Below are positions 1 to 12,455 of a stretch of 64,000 nt of DNA, piece after piece; the first letter of the stretch is position 1, and each line of letters begins with the position of its first letter. The notes beneath the pieces are model-generated. The model had not been told where the DNA came from. It did not search any database and saw only the letters and a list, made by a program, of their open reading frames with translations. A program made the position numbers and the translations under genes. Origin of the DNA: Sarcophilus harrisii (Eukaryota > Chordata > Mammalia > Dasyuromorphia > Dasyuridae); contig NC_045432.1 in the NCBI RefSeq assembly GCF_902635505.1, positions 3,019,762 through 3,083,761 of the forward strand, written 5' to 3'.

Positions 1-122
1 CTTTCAGGGTATTACTATAGTGCTACAATGACAAAGATGTTGATTAAACATACCAGCAGATTATTACATGCAGAAAATAAAAAAACGATAACCCTGAAAT
101 GCTGACTATTTAGCTTCTAGTG

Positions 123-126
<4 letters not shown>

Positions 127-163
<37 letters not shown>
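127..163 (+). repeat. (TG)n microsatellite at the LTR terminus
   Basis: About 18 uninterrupted TG units begin exactly at the first base of the solo LTR, whose family starts TGTGTGG. The repeat therefore seems to have grown from the LTR's own end. Confidence 0.9.
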
Positions 164-165
<2 letters not shown>

Positions 166-702
166 CTGAAGAACATCCAGCAGGTGTATGTAGTAAAGAT
201 AAGGTGAAGAACTTCCAGCAGCTGAACCTCCAAGGACATTTAACTTCCTCTTCTGTATTTTTAGTTTCTCTAGGGCTCTGTGACCTGTGAGGCTATGTTG
301 AGTGGTAGCCAATATAGACTTAGATTTTAGACATATGTATTTAACGATGACATTTATCACTGTTCAAGTTACCAACATCTGGCCAATTAGTTGCCTGATG
401 TATGGTTCCTCCCGGAACTAGGAATCTGCTGTTTTTGGCACGAATAACATACAATTAAGGGGTGGGGGGCACCTATCTCTTAATGTTCTCCAACTCATGA
501 TGTAATCTTTTGTATTTAAACCCTATAAACACTGTATACCTTATCCCCTTCTTTAGCCTTTCTACCATGAGCTCTCTCTCTTTCCCTCCTCACGGTGGAA
601 TTGCTCATTCTCATGAGAATTAATTAAATAAACAACTTTTCTGCTTTTTATTTCGAGAGGTCTCTGAGCAGTCATTTTTGGATAGGATTTCTATCCCTCA
701 CA
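127..702 (+). mobile_element. Solo LTR, ERV1 class
   Basis: A 576-bp unit begins TG and ends CA, flanked by the 4-bp repeat ATAC (123-126 and 703-706). It is the same family as the LTRs of the provirus at 14110-21480: shared blocks include the GAGCTCTCTCTCTTTCCCTC stretch, a TCTCATGAGAATT motif and the TCCCTCACA end. A TATA box (TATAAA, 524-529) and AATAAA (627-632) mark U3 and R. No internal sequence adjoins, so it is a solo LTR, more diverged than the provirus pair. Confidence 0.82.
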
Positions 703-1305
703 ATACCAATAACTGAGTTAATCTACCAGTCAGTATGATGCAACTGCTTCAATAGGTCAAAGAAAGAGGACAGTTTGGGGTTTTCAGGAGAGCCCTACTC
801 AAAATAATTTTGATAATCAACTCCTTGTCATGGTACCTTTCCTAACATCACAAAAAGGCAAAATAAAGGGGAACAAGTCAGAAATCACAATAATCCACCA
901 CCAATAATTCATTGGTACTGATCACAAAATGTAACATAGCACAAGAAGACATGGAATAAACAGATACATGAAGGCTTTCATTAATCAGTATGACATCATC
1001 AAATTGGGCTGATCTTACCAGCTTTAGGCAAAGGATTCTTACTTCTTTTTGTCATTAGTACCCTTAACAATGTGACATAGCAACAAATAGCTGAGCAGGG
1101 CATGGGCACAGTAAGAAATGACTTCATCCCTGAGCCTAGATTAGATAAACTCAAGGATTTATTAAAACTGAAGAAGCTGAAGTATATGAGTCACTGAAAA
1201 ACCTTCATTAAACACATAATCCAGAAATTTTGTCTAAATATGAAATGTGTGGCAGAAACAATCAATATTGGTATTTCAAATGGTTTTGAAAGGAGATCAG
1301 ATCAT
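703..1305. other. Unassigned, apparently unique sequence
   Basis: AT-rich, with no long frame, splice-supported exon or repeat that I recognise. Confidence 0.4.
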
Positions 1306-1309
1306 CAGG

Positions 1310-1660
1310 ACATTGCACTGGAGACTTTATAGGAGCATAGATTGAGAGCTAGAAGAGGACTTAGTCCAAACCCCTAATTTTATAGATGAGGAAACTGAGG
1401 TACAGAGAGGCAAGAAAAGAATAAAGTATTTGTTGGGCAAACAAGCTTGGCCATTTAGTAAAGTGTACCTCCTCTTTCAGTGTTGACTTTGATTCCACAA
1501 ATTCAGCAACCATGTATTAAATGCCTACTGCATGCAGAAGGAACTGTGCTAAAGAGTAAAATGCAAAGTTTAGAAAATATGAGATCCCTTCCCTTATAAG
1601 CCTTAGTGAAGTTCAGGTATAAGAGGTGTCATATATAAGGACAATACATAAGCACATCTA
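1310..1660 (+). repeat. MIR-like core followed by an ancient repeat relic
   Basis: The block around 1375-1410 (TATAGATGAGGAAACTGAGG) is the classic MIR/CORE-SINE signature. The following block (ATTAAATGCCTACTGCATGC) is a common old interspersed-repeat motif of CR1/L2 type. Both are strongly decayed and the boundaries are approximate. Confidence 0.5.
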
Positions 1661-2384
1661 AGTACTATAGAGATGCAAAACAAAGTAGTATTTGAAGTCA
1701 TGAGGGGGAGGAGGGAGGGGGGGAATGATAATCATTCACTGGGGTTGAGGGAAAGGTCCTTAAAAGGCACATGAGTTGGGTAGGAATTCCACAATTCCTA
1801 CCCAGAGGAAGACAGTTTGAAAAAAGCCATTGATCTGTGGGAACACTGGATATATTTAGGAAATAAATAAGTCCATTTTAGCTCTAGTGTAGAGGGAGCG
1901 TGGTGAATAACAGTATGAAATTGTGATGGAAAGGTAGAATGGAGGGCCTTGAATCCAGACAAAAGACTTGGAAATGTCTTTTGTGGACAATAAGGATCCA
2001 TGGAAGTTTTAGAGCAGAAGAATGATAGAGCAAGAGCTGTCCAAAATGAAGCTTGCTTTAGCAGTGGTTTGAAGGCTGATTTGAAAGTGCAAGGACCTGG
2101 ATGGAAGTAGGACATTGCAGTAGCTCAGGGCAAAAGGTTTTCCTGCACTGCATGGATAAGGAAAAGAGGGGGGAGGGGGGAGAGCTCCCCCAAGGGGTGG
2201 CAACCATTGTCCACAGGATTAACTGCATGATGTTTCTTGGAGAGCGGAGAAGTCTGAACCTCAGTAGGATCAACTGTTGGAGAGGAGAAGGTATTAAGAT
2301 GAAGCTGGGTCCCTAAAGCCCCTGGCCCAGGGCACTTAATTCCTGGGATGCCGCTGCCTCCTCCCCAGTCCTCTCAGTCCCAAG
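1661..2384. other. No gene recognised; G-rich tracts
   Basis: The stretch contains a purine-rich run near 1704-1724 (GGGGGAGGAGGGAGGGGGGG) and another near 2168-2182. Overlapping open frames of 62-105 codons here lack domain features, and I see no splice context supporting them. Confidence 0.35.
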
Positions 2385-2389
2385 AGAAC

Positions 2390-2852
2390 ACTGTACATGA
2401 CAACAACAAGATTATACAATGAAAAAAAAACCAAACAAACTAAAAAGAAGACTATACAGTGATGTATTCCGATGGAAATGGCTCTTTTCAGCAATGAGAT
2501 GATTCAGGACAGTTCCAGTGGACCTGTGATGGAGAGAGACAACTGCACCCAGAGAGAGGACTATGGGGACTGAATGTGCATCAAAACATAGTGTTTTCAT
2601 ACTTTTTATAGTTGTTTGCTTGCATTTTGTTTTCTTTCAGATTGTTTTTTTACTTCTTTCCTCTGATTTCTCTTGTTCAGCATAACTGTGGAAATATAAA
2701 TGCACATGTTTGACCTATATTGTATTACTTGTCATCTAGAGGAGGGGCATAATGGAGGGAGAAAAAATTGGAACATAAGGTTTAGTAAGAGTGAATGATG
2801 AAAACTCTTTGCATGTATTTGAAAAACAAAAGGCTGTTTAAAAAAAAAAAAA
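2390..2852 (+). mobile_element. L1 3' end fragment
   Basis: The fragment matches the tail of marsupial L1 seen repeatedly in the window: the ORF2 terminal block, then a 3' UTR with GTTTGCTTGCATTTTG, TTCTTGTTCAGCATAA, a CATCTAGAGGAGGGG block and an A-rich end at 2840-2852. It is heavily 5'-truncated. Confidence 0.75.
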
Positions 2853-3195
2853 CGCTTTCTATAATTTTTGGACCAATGTATAATTCTACCAGTCTCAATG
2901 ATTCAGCCACATGCCTACTTTCCCTCAGTTCCAGCAACACTCAATTTTTCCATTTTCCCCATTTGATGGGGTGGAGGGAAGACTTGAGATGGTATCTTAG
3001 CATTGTTAGTTTACATCAAGTTGCTTTCAATTTGAATATATAACTTAGTGCTGAAGGAAAGTATAATCAGGACTTTGAAGCTATTTTATTTTCAGAATAA
3101 GGATTCTCAACACTGACTTGGGAGGTCCTTGGTACTTGTAAACTTAAGAAAACTGAATGACTCCTTTCCCCTCCTCTTCCAGTTTTAAGAAAAAT

Positions 3196-3375
3196 AACCA
3201 AGGAGCAGCTAAGTAGCCCTGCAGTGGATAGAGTACCAGCCCTGGAGTCAGGAGGATCTGAGTTCAAACCTAGCCTCAGAACTTGACTCTTGCTAGATGT
3301 GTGACCCAGGACAAGTTACCTACCTTGATTGTTTTGCTTCCCCTCCACCCAAAAAAAGAAAGAAAAAAGAAAAGT
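3196..3375 (+). repeat. tRNA-derived CORE-SINE (WSINE/SINE1 type)
   Basis: A tRNA-like head with A- and B-box-like segments (GCAGTGGATAGAGTACCAGC; GGATCTGAGTTCAAACCTAG) is followed by the core block ending TGTGACCCAGGACAAGTTAC and an A-rich tail to about 3375. This layout is typical of abundant marsupial CORE-SINEs. Confidence 0.75.
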
Positions 3376-4732
3376 AAGCAAGTTAAGAATATATAAATAT
3401 ATAGATATGCAGAGAAGTAGGAAAAAGTTAATAACTAAACTAAAGCTGGCAGTAATGTATATTCCAGCTACTCTACAACTGAATGGAACCCATAATACAT
3501 GAATATAGAATGGAAAGTTGAAGTACAAGATTATTTATTGTTACTTGGCTTATTGTTACCTCTTATTGTTTCTTTGGGGGAAGGTGTAAGAGTTTGGTAG
3601 CATAGCTTTGTATAGATTTTAGCTGGAAATGTGGAAACTCACAATGAAGCTCTGTGAGGATCTATGATCTCAAATCAGAGAACTCTGGAAGAGGTTCTAA
3701 ATACTCGTGGAGCACAGCCATAACCCTGGCTCTGTTCAGGACTGGGTCAGAGGCCAAGATGAGAAAGGCAATAAGCAAACCAAATGGGAGGAGGGGGGAG
3801 CTGACATCCTTTAAAAAAGGGATGTGCTGAGAGTTATGATTGATTTCGAGCTGGCATGTCAGGGCACAAAAGAAAGGACTATATGAGTTGCCTTTTTAAG
3901 GAACGGTGGTGGTTTCAAGTGTGTGTGCACACAAGAGCCATAGATTTTCAGACTCATATCTCACATGTATTTTCATAGAAGAGGAATATATTTCCATGGC
4001 TGCTTAGTTTGAATTGGACTCAAAAATATAAAAACTCAAGTACTGTGACAATTACTGTAAAGACATTTATAATTCCTTAATATCATTTGCAAGATTTAGG
4101 GAACCTCCTTTATTCCTTCCCTAATGGAAACCATGATCACTAATTCCATTGAATGCCAGCCTGACCTTTTATTCTAATCCTTATCCCTGTTCACTGTTGT
4201 TACTACTGCCCCATATTAGATGAATCACTTTTAGGGAGCTCTGGCATGTGCCAATTACTCCCTGTGCCCCCTTACTTAAGGAAGTACAAGATGCTTTCTG
4301 AGGATGGCCTGATAGCAAAGGATTTGTCTCTCTGCTCTGAACTGAGGCTTCAAGTACATTGATGGATGCCAGGAATAGCTGGGCAGTCATTGGGAGTGAG
4401 AGGGATCCCATTGTTCTCCAGATTAAGAACTTTCTGTGTGCTCCCTTTTGCAGTTACGATAAGAAATGGGTCATTGGTTGGAGGAGCTAAATATTCAGAA
4501 CATTACGTGGTTGAAATACTCTGGATGAAACTAGTTGTATACTGGAAAATGTTTCTATAATTAGAAGCAGAGATACGCCTTTGCACCCTACTTTGATAGT
4601 TGGTATGGAGCATATAATTTTGTAGATAAGCTTGAGAAACTTGAGTATTCAATATTTTACAAGGTAGACTTCCCCTGATAAAAGGAGTGTGGGGAGGTGT
4701 CAAGAATGTTTTAATAATAAGTGTTTTTTGAG
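3376..4732. other. Unassigned intergenic sequence
   Basis: I see no recognisable repeat end or gene. Open frames of up to 76 codons have no domain signature. Confidence 0.35.
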
Positions 4733-4840
4733 TCAACTAGATGGTACTGTAGAGACAGTCAGGAGGAGCTGAGTTCCTCTCCAGGTTCAGATACTAGCTA
4801 TGTGACCTTGGGCAAATCAGAATCCACAATGCCTCCAAAA
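4733..4840 (+). repeat. Decayed CORE-SINE fragment
   Basis: It aligns with the SINE at 3196-3375: CAACTAGATGGTACTGTAGA, then GAGGAGCTGAGTTCCTCTCC, then TATGTGACCTTGGGCAAATC. The tail is lost. Confidence 0.55.
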
Positions 4841-4857
4841 ATTCAAATCAATCAAAA

Positions 4858-7678
4858 GTAATTTTTATTGATATATTTGTTTTTTTACATAAACTTCCTT
4901 TGTCAGAGAGGCATCCCACATAAAAATAATATATTAAAGGATTTCAAGAATATTAAATCTTTTTTCCTTATTTTCCTATAGTATTTTACCTTTTTCTGAT
5001 TACAATGTAAAGATACTTTTCAACATTCATTTTTGTAAGATTTTCAATTTCAATTTTTTCCCTCCTTCCTTGTTTTTACCCTCCCCAATGCATCAAATAA
5101 TTTGATATAGGCTATACATGTACAATCATGTTAAGCATATTTCTGAATTAATCATGTTCTGAATAAGAATGGGAATAAAAGCAAAAAAACACAAAAAAAG
5201 AAAAAAAGTGAAAATTGTATTCTTCAATCTGCATTCAGAGTTCCTAATTCTGATTCTTGTTATGGACAACAGTTTCTATCATGAGTCTTAATGAACTATT
5301 TTGGAACAGTTTTGTTTTGCTAAGAAGTGCTAAATATCATATTTGGTCATTGCACAATGTTGTTGTTACTGTGTACAATGTTATTCTGGTTTTGCTGACT
5401 TCTCAGCATCACTTCATAACCTTTTCCAGGCTTTTCTGAAAACAGCCTATTCATCATTTTTAACACAATTGCAATTCATTACATTCATATACCACAACCT
5501 GTTCACCTATTCCCCAACTGAAGGGAATCCTCTCAATTTCTAATTCTTTCCCACCACAAAAAGAGCTGCTATAAAGTTTTGTATGGGTGGGTCCATTCCC
5601 TTTTTTATGATCTCTTTGAGATACAGAACTAGAAATGGTATGGCTAGATGAAAGGGTATGCACAGTATTGTAGCTCTTTGGGCATAAATCCAAGTTGCTC
5701 TCTAGAATGAGTGGATCTGTTCCCAGCTTCACGAACAATGTCTTACTGTCCCAGTTTTCCCATTTCACTTCCAACATTTATCATCTTCCTTTTCTGTCAT
5801 TTTAGCCAATCTGATAGGTGTAAGGTGGTACTTTAGATTTTTTTATTCTGCACTTGTCTAATCAATATGTGTAGCATTTCTTCTTATGACTATACCTAGC
5901 TTTAATTTTTTCATCTAAAAGTTGCCAGTTCATATTCTTTAACCATTTATCTGTTTGGGAATGACCTGTATTCTTATAAATTTGATTCACTTATTTATAT
6001 ATTATAGAAAGGAGGCCTTTATGAGAGAGTAAAAATTATTTCCCATAATTCTGCTTCCATTTGAATATTGCTTGCTTTTGTTTCATTTCTGCAAAAAAAA
6101 TTTTAATGTAATCAAAATTATATATTTTGTATTTCACAATGTTCTCTTTTTTCATTGTCATAAATTTCTCCCTTCTCTAAAGATCTGACAGTTAATTATT
6201 TCCCTTCTAAATTGCTTATATTATCACCCCTTATGACTAAATCATGAACCTGCTTTGACCTTATCTTGGTAAAGGGTGTGAGATGTGAATCTATGCTTAA
6301 TTTCTGCCATGAGATTTTCCAGTTTTCCCAACAGTTTTTGTCAGATAGTGAGTTTTTATTCCAGAAACTGTATTCTTTGGGGTTTTCAAACAGTAGATTA
6401 CTATAGTCATTGACTACTGTCTTTTTCTACTGCTCCACCACTCTTTCTTAGCCAATGAGAGATGGTTTTGATGACTGCCCCTTTATAATACAGTTTTAGG
6501 TCTTATGAAACTAGATGACCTTCCTTTGAATTTTTTTCCATTAATTTTTAGCACTTTGATTGTTATGGCACTGAATAATAAGCAGATTAATTTATGTTGA
6601 ATTGTCATTTTTATTATATTAGCTTAATATACCCATAAACAACTGTTATTTTTCTAATTGTTTAGATCTGATTTTATTTGTGTTAAAAGTGTTTTATAAT
6701 TGTGTTTTGGCAGGTATTTTATAATCCTTATAACTATAGACTTTAGAAATAATGGAATTTATTTTTTATCTCTTACTACTGGGTTTTGTTGGTAATATAT
6801 AGAGCTGCGGATGATTTATTTGCATTTAATTTATATGATACAACGTCATTCAAATTGTTATTTCAATTAGTATTTCAACTATTTAGTATTCAACTAGTAT
6901 TGATTCCCTAGGATTTTCTAAGGATACCATCATATCATCTTCAAAGAGCAATAATTTTGTTTCCCCAATGTTTACTCTAATCCCTTCAATTTTTTTATCT
7001 TTTTTGATAAAATTATTATAGTACAATATTGAATAATAGTGATGATAATGGGAATTTTATTTCACCCCTGAACTTATTGGGAATGCTTTTAACTTATCCA
7101 CATTACATATAATGCTTCCTAAAGGTTTTAGGTAGATACTACTTATCATGTTAAGGAAACATTTGTTTATCCCTATGCTCTCTAGTGTTTTTTTTTTTTT
7201 TTTAATAGGAATGGGTTCTGTGTTTTTTCAAAACCTTTTACTGCTTCTACTAAGAAAATCACATGATTTCTGTTATTTTTGTTATTTTATATGGACAATT
7301 ATGCTGATAGTTTTTCTAACAGTGAACCAGCCTTGCATTCTTGGTACAAATCCTACTTGGTCATAATATACTATCTTGATTATAAATTTCTGTAATCTCT
7401 TTGTTACTATTTTATTTATAATTTTTGTGTCAGTATTCATTAGTTAAATTGGTTTGTAATTTTTTCTTACTTTTGGTACTTCCTGATTTAGGTATCAACA
7501 TTATGTTCCTCTCATAAAAGGAATTTGGCAGGACTCCTTCTTTACCCAGTTTTCCAAATGATTTATATAAAAATTAATCATTCTATTAATGTTTGGTTGA
7601 ATTCACTTGTGAACCCATCTGATCCTGGAAATTTGTTTTTTCTTAAAGAGTTCAGTGATGGCATGTTTAATTTCTTTT
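4858..7678 (-). mobile_element. Old L1, 3' UTR and ORF2 (minus)
   Basis: Read on the minus strand it runs from the reverse-transcriptase region (near 7610-7680) through the cysteine-rich C-terminal region to an older-type 3' UTR at about 4990-5260. Many interruptions split the frame, and the surviving minus frame at 5460-5777 falls in the C-terminal part. It ends where another minus L1 tail begins near 7676. Confidence 0.7.
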
Positions 7679-8261
7679 TTTCTTTTCTTTTTTTCAAATA
7701 TTTATTTTTTCTCATTACATATATAAATAATTTTGAACATTAATTTAAAAAAAATAGTTTAAATTCTCTCTTTTCCTCCTTCACTCTTCTTCCCCTTCAA
7801 TGAATAGGCAAGCAATTTCATACAGGTTATTTTTATGTGCAGCCAAGCAAAACACATGTCCATCTTAATCATGTTCTGAAAGAAACATAGAGCAGAAAAT
7901 AAACCCAAACAAACAAGAAAAATAAAGAAAAATTTTAAATGTATGCTTCAGTATGCATTCAGACCCCATCAATTTTTCTCTGAAGATGGATAGCATTTTC
8001 ATTTTTATTAAATTACATTGTAGAATTTTCAGTCAGTTTTTATTCTACCTTTCCATGACAATTATTGCATTTCGTTTTTATCACATTCTGATCCAAAAAA
8101 GATGCATTTATTATTTCTCCCTTTTTGGATTTTTGTGAAGTTTTTATGCCCTAATATACTGTCAATCTTTGTCATATCCCTCTGAGAAAAAGGTATATTC
8201 TTTCCAACCCCATTCATTTTTTCCAAGAGGTCTATTATAGCTAACTTTTCTAAAATTCTAC

Positions 8262-8290
8262 TTAAGGAGGTAAATAGGTTACCTCCTTAA
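8262..8290. repeat. Perfect 12-bp hairpin
   Basis: TTAAGGAGGTAA (8262-8273) and TTACCTCCTTAA (8279-8290) are perfect reverse complements around a 5-base loop, inside the endonuclease part of the decayed L1 derivative. Its origin is unclear. Confidence 0.8.
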
Positions 8291-8379
8291 AATAATTCTT
8301 ATTTTGTGATTATATTTATTTAGTTCTCAGAGAGGAAGGTTGAGATCCCCCAGCAGTATAGTTTTTCTGTCTATTTCTT

Positions 8380-10400
8380 TTTTTAAATTTTTAATAGCTT
8401 TTTATTTACAAGTTATATGCATGGGTAATTTTACAGCATTGACAATTGCCAAACCTTTTATTCCAATTTTTCCCCTCCTTTCCCCCACCCTCTCCCCTAG
8501 ACGGCAGGATGACCAGTAGATGTTAAATATATTAAACTATAAATTAGATACACAATAAGTATACATGACCAAAACGTTATTTTGCTGTACAAAAAGAATC
8601 AGACTCTGAAATATTGTACTATTAGCTTGTGAAGGAAATCAAAAATGCAGGTGTGCATAAATATAGGGATTGGGAATTCAATGTAATTGTTTTTAGTCAT
8701 CTCCCAGAGTTCTTTTTCTGGGCATAGCTGGTTCAGTTCATTACTGCTCCATTGGAAATGATTTGGTTGATCTCATTGCTGAGGATGGCCTGGTCCATCA
8801 GAACTGGTCATCATATAGTATTGTTGTTGAAGTATATAATGATCTCCTGGCCCTGCTCATTTCACTCAGCATCAATTCGTGTAAGTCTCTCCAGGCCTTT
8901 CTGAAATTATCCTGTTGGTCATTTCTTACAGAACAGTAATATTCCATAATATTCATATACCACCATTTATTCAGCCATTCTCCAACTGATGGGCATCCAC
9001 TCAGTTTCCAGTTTCTGGCCACTACAAAGAGACCTACCACAAACATTCTTGCACATATAGGTCCTTTCCCTTCTTTAAGATTTCTTTGGGATATAAGCCC
9101 AGTAGTAACACTGCTGGATCAAAGGGTATGCACAGTTTGATAACTTTGAGCATAGTTCCAAATTGCTCTCCAGAATGGCTGGATGTATTCACAGTTCCAC
9201 CAACAATGTATTAGTGTCCCTGTTTTCCCAAATCCTCTCCAACATTCTGCATTATCTTTCCCTGTCATTTTAGCCAGTCTGACAGGTGTGTAGTGGTATC
9301 TCAGAGTTGTCTTAATTTGCATTTCTCTGATTAATAATGACTTGGAGCATCTTTTCATATGGCTAGAAATACTTTCAATCTCTTCATCTGAGAATTGTCT
9401 GTTCATATCCTTTGACCATTTATCAATTGGAGAATGGCTTGATTTCTTATAAATTAGAATTCTCGACATATTTTGGAAATGAGGCCTTTATCAGAACCTT
9501 TGACTGTAAAAATGTTTTCCCAGTTTATTGCTTCCCTTCTAATCTTGTCTGCATTAGTTTTGTTTGTACAAAAACTTTTCAATTTAATATAATCAAAATT
9601 TTCTATTTTGTGATCAGTAATGATCTCTAGTTCTTCTTTGGTTACAAATTCCTTCCTTTTCCACAGGTTTGAGAGATAAACTATCCCGTATTCTTCTAAT
9701 TTACTTATAATCTCATTCTTTATGCCTAGGTCATGAACCCATTTTGATCTTATCTTGGTGTACAGTGTTAAGTGTGGGTCAATGCCTAGTTTCTGTCACA
9801 CTAATTTCCAATTTTCCCAGCAATTTTTGTCAAACAGTGAGTTCTTATCCCAAAAGCTGGGGTCTTTGGGTTTGTCAAACACTAGAGTATTAAGGTTATT
9901 GACCGTTTTGTTCTTTGAACCTAACCTATTCCACTGATCAACTAGTCTATTTCTTAGCCAATACAAAATGGTTTTGATAACTGCTGCTATATAACATAAT
10001 TTTACATCTGGTACAGCTAGGCCACCTTCATTTGATTTTTTTTTTCATTAATTCCCTTGAAATTCTTGACCTTTTGTTTTTCCATATGAACTTTGTTGTT
10101 ATTTTTCCTAGGTCATTAAAATAGTTTTTTGGGAGTCTGATTGGTATAGTGCTAAATAAATAGATTAGTTTAGGCATTATTGTCATCTTTATTATATTTC
10201 TTTGCCCTATCCAAGAGCATTTAATATTTTTCCAATTGGTTAGATCAGACTTAATTTGTGTGGAAAGTGTCTTGTAGTTTTGCTCATAAAGTTTCTGATT
10301 TTCCCTTGACAGATAGATTCCTAAGTATTTTATACTATCAGTAGTTACTTTAAATGGAATTTCTCTTTGTAAGTCTGACTGTTGGATTTTATTAGTGATA
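8380..10400 (-). mobile_element. Younger 5'-truncated L1 with 15-bp TSD
   Basis: The element is flanked by the direct repeat TTCTGTCTATTTCTT at 8365-8379 and 10401-10415. On the minus strand it ends in a 3' UTR with a poly-A tail (T-run at 8380), preceded by the ORF2 C-terminal half. Fairly long minus frames survive (8798-9046, 9119-9469, 10028-10456), with the CWRGFGKTGTLIHCWW and EWLNKWWYMNIMEYYCS blocks typical of the L1 C-terminus. It is broken but less decayed than its host element, so it is younger. Confidence 0.85.
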
Positions 10401-11489
10401 TTCTGTCTATTTCTTGTAACACAGTTCTCCTTTGGGAATTTAGATGCTTGGATCATATATGTTTAATATTGATATTATTTCATTGTCTGTGGTACCATTT
10501 AGCAAGATGTAGTTTCCTTCCTTATCTATTTTTATTTCATTTGTTTTTGCTTTTGCTTTGAGATCAGAGTTTGCTACCTTTGCTTTTTGTTTAACTTCAC
10601 CTGAAACACATTATATTCTGCTCTGGACTTTCTTATTCTGTGTATATCTCTTTGCTTCAAATGTATTTCTTGTAACAATATATTGTAGGATTTTAGCTTT
10701 TAGTCTACTCTGTCTGCTTTTGTTTTATGAAAGAATTCATCACAGTAATATTTACAATTATGATTATTAACTGTTTTCCCTCCATTCTATATACTTTTCT
10801 CTCTCCTTTCACTCTTTCCCTCCTTTCCAATGTTTTGCTTCTGATTTTCCTCTCCCTCAATCTATCCTTCCTTATTAGATACTCTTTTCCCCTTTCCCCC
10901 TCCTACTTATCTATACAATAAGATAAATTTCTATACCCAACTGAGCACGTCATTCTTCTTTGAGCCAAATCTGATGAGCAATATTTAAACAATTATTTCT
11001 TCCTCTCTTCCATTACTCAACTATAATAGGTCTTTTCTTCTACTTCATGTGATGATACTCTATTCTATCTCTCCTTTTCCTCTTCATCCATTATAATCTT
11101 TTGGGGGGTACATATATGTCATATTTGTTATATTTCTTAATTTTGGAGAGCATGTATGTTATATCTCTTAATTTTTTATGTTATCATATCAAAGTCAATT
11201 TATATCTATACCTTCTTTCTATGTGTATTCCTCCTAACTGCCCTAATAGAAATAAAATTTTCCAGAGTTTTTTTTTTCCATAATACAATTCTGCCCCTCC
11301 AAAGAGCTTTTGCCAACCAAATCACAGTTTCTCCAAATGACATCAGAATTTGGCTTTAAATTCTCTGCAAAGAAAAGGTAAAGAACTTGCAATCAGACTA
11401 TAACATAAGAAATAAAAAAAGCTTTACTTTTACCTGGTGAATAATGCAAAGTAAAAAAAAAATGTACTTGATTGTGACATATACATAGA

Positions 11490-11830
11490 AGATACTTAAT
11501 AAATGCTTTTATTTGTGAAGCTCTTAGCTTCCCAGAGGGGTAGGTTCAGATTGTGTTGTCTTATCTATTTAAGTCATGATTTTATTAATTTTCTTTGGAA
11601 TTTTGGGTTTTTGTTTTCATTTACATTGTTATCATTACTGTGTATATTGCTTTCTTGGCTCTGCCTTCATCACTGCATTATCAGTTCATATACATTTTTC
11701 CATGCTTCTCTGTATTTATCAGGCAAATCACTTCTTATGGAATTGTAATATTCAATTACATCCATGTGCCACAATATGTTTAGCCATTCCTCTTGGCCAT
11801 TGGTATCTATTAGTTTCCACCATATGTATA
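11490..11830 (-). mobile_element. Old L1 ORF2 C-terminal fragment
   Basis: The + strand text TGTGCCACAATATGTTTAGC with AATATTCAATTACATCCATG is the reverse complement of the L1 ORF2 tail, as in the other minus copies. It is strongly decayed and its ends are unclear. Confidence 0.55.
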
Positions 11831-11847
11831 TATGTATAAAACCTATA

Positions 11848-11879
11848 TAATATTGGGTCTAATAATAGACCCAATATTA
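11848..11879. repeat. Perfect 13-bp hairpin
   Basis: TAATATTGGGTCT (11848-11860) and AGACCCAATATTA (11867-11879) are perfect reverse complements around the loop AATAAT. No known element end is recognised at this point. Confidence 0.85.
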
Positions 11880-11884
11880 AACCT

Positions 11885-12455
11885 AATAATAATGGGCCAA
11901 CAAGCATTTAAGTACCTACTTTGTACCAGTCATGGAGGACAGTCTTTTCAAAGACATGTAGAATGAGAAATGAAACGTTACATGTGAAGGACAGAAAGCA
12001 AGCAAATTTTGCTGAATACAACTTATGAAGTTGTATCTATTCTCTTTTCTCTTTCCCTCTTATCTTTTCAGGCTTCTTGCACCTTAGTCTTTGAACCAAT
12101 GATACTAGCCTTCTAGCTATCCCACAAATAGGACACTTCTCTCAGCTCCTGGCATTTTTTCTGCCTTTCCCCAAACTTGGAAGGCTTTTCTTTCTCATCT
12201 CTGCCTACTAGGTTCCCTGGCTTTTAGTCCCAACTAAAATCCCATCTTCTAACCTTTCCTAACCTCTCTTAATTTCAGTGCCTTCCCTTGGTTTATTATT
12301 ATGTATGCAACTTCTTTATTTTTATTGAATTGTTGTCTCCACTTAGAGGTATAACTGCTTGAAGGCAGGAGCTGTCTTTTGCTTTTTTGTATCCCTACTG
12401 CTGATCACAATACTGCCACATAGTAGGCACCTAATGAAAGTTTATTGCTTAATCA
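11885..12455 (+). repeat. Ancient CR1/L2-type relics
   Basis: A first block (GCATTTAAGTACCTACTTTG) is a common ancient repeat motif. The later block ends as L2 does: GAAGGCAGGAGCTGTCTTTT, then CACATAGTAGGCACCTAATG and TTTATTGCTTAA at 12415-12452. Assignment to L2 rests on this 3' end. Confidence 0.55.

Larger units (their letters stand above)
7676..11280 (-). mobile_element. Internally deleted L1 derivative (endonuclease joined to 3' UTR), interrupted
   Basis: On the minus strand the order is inter-ORF spacer (about 10700-11100), endonuclease region of ORF2 (10700-10416 and 8364-8000), then directly an old-type 3' UTR (about 7985-7680). The reverse-transcriptase and C-terminal blocks expected between are absent. 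The 8380-10400 L1 is inserted in the endonuclease region; the endonuclease text continues across it. The + strand copy at 39960-40650 has the same junction, so this looks like a propagated half-L1 form rather than a local deletion. Confidence 0.6.
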
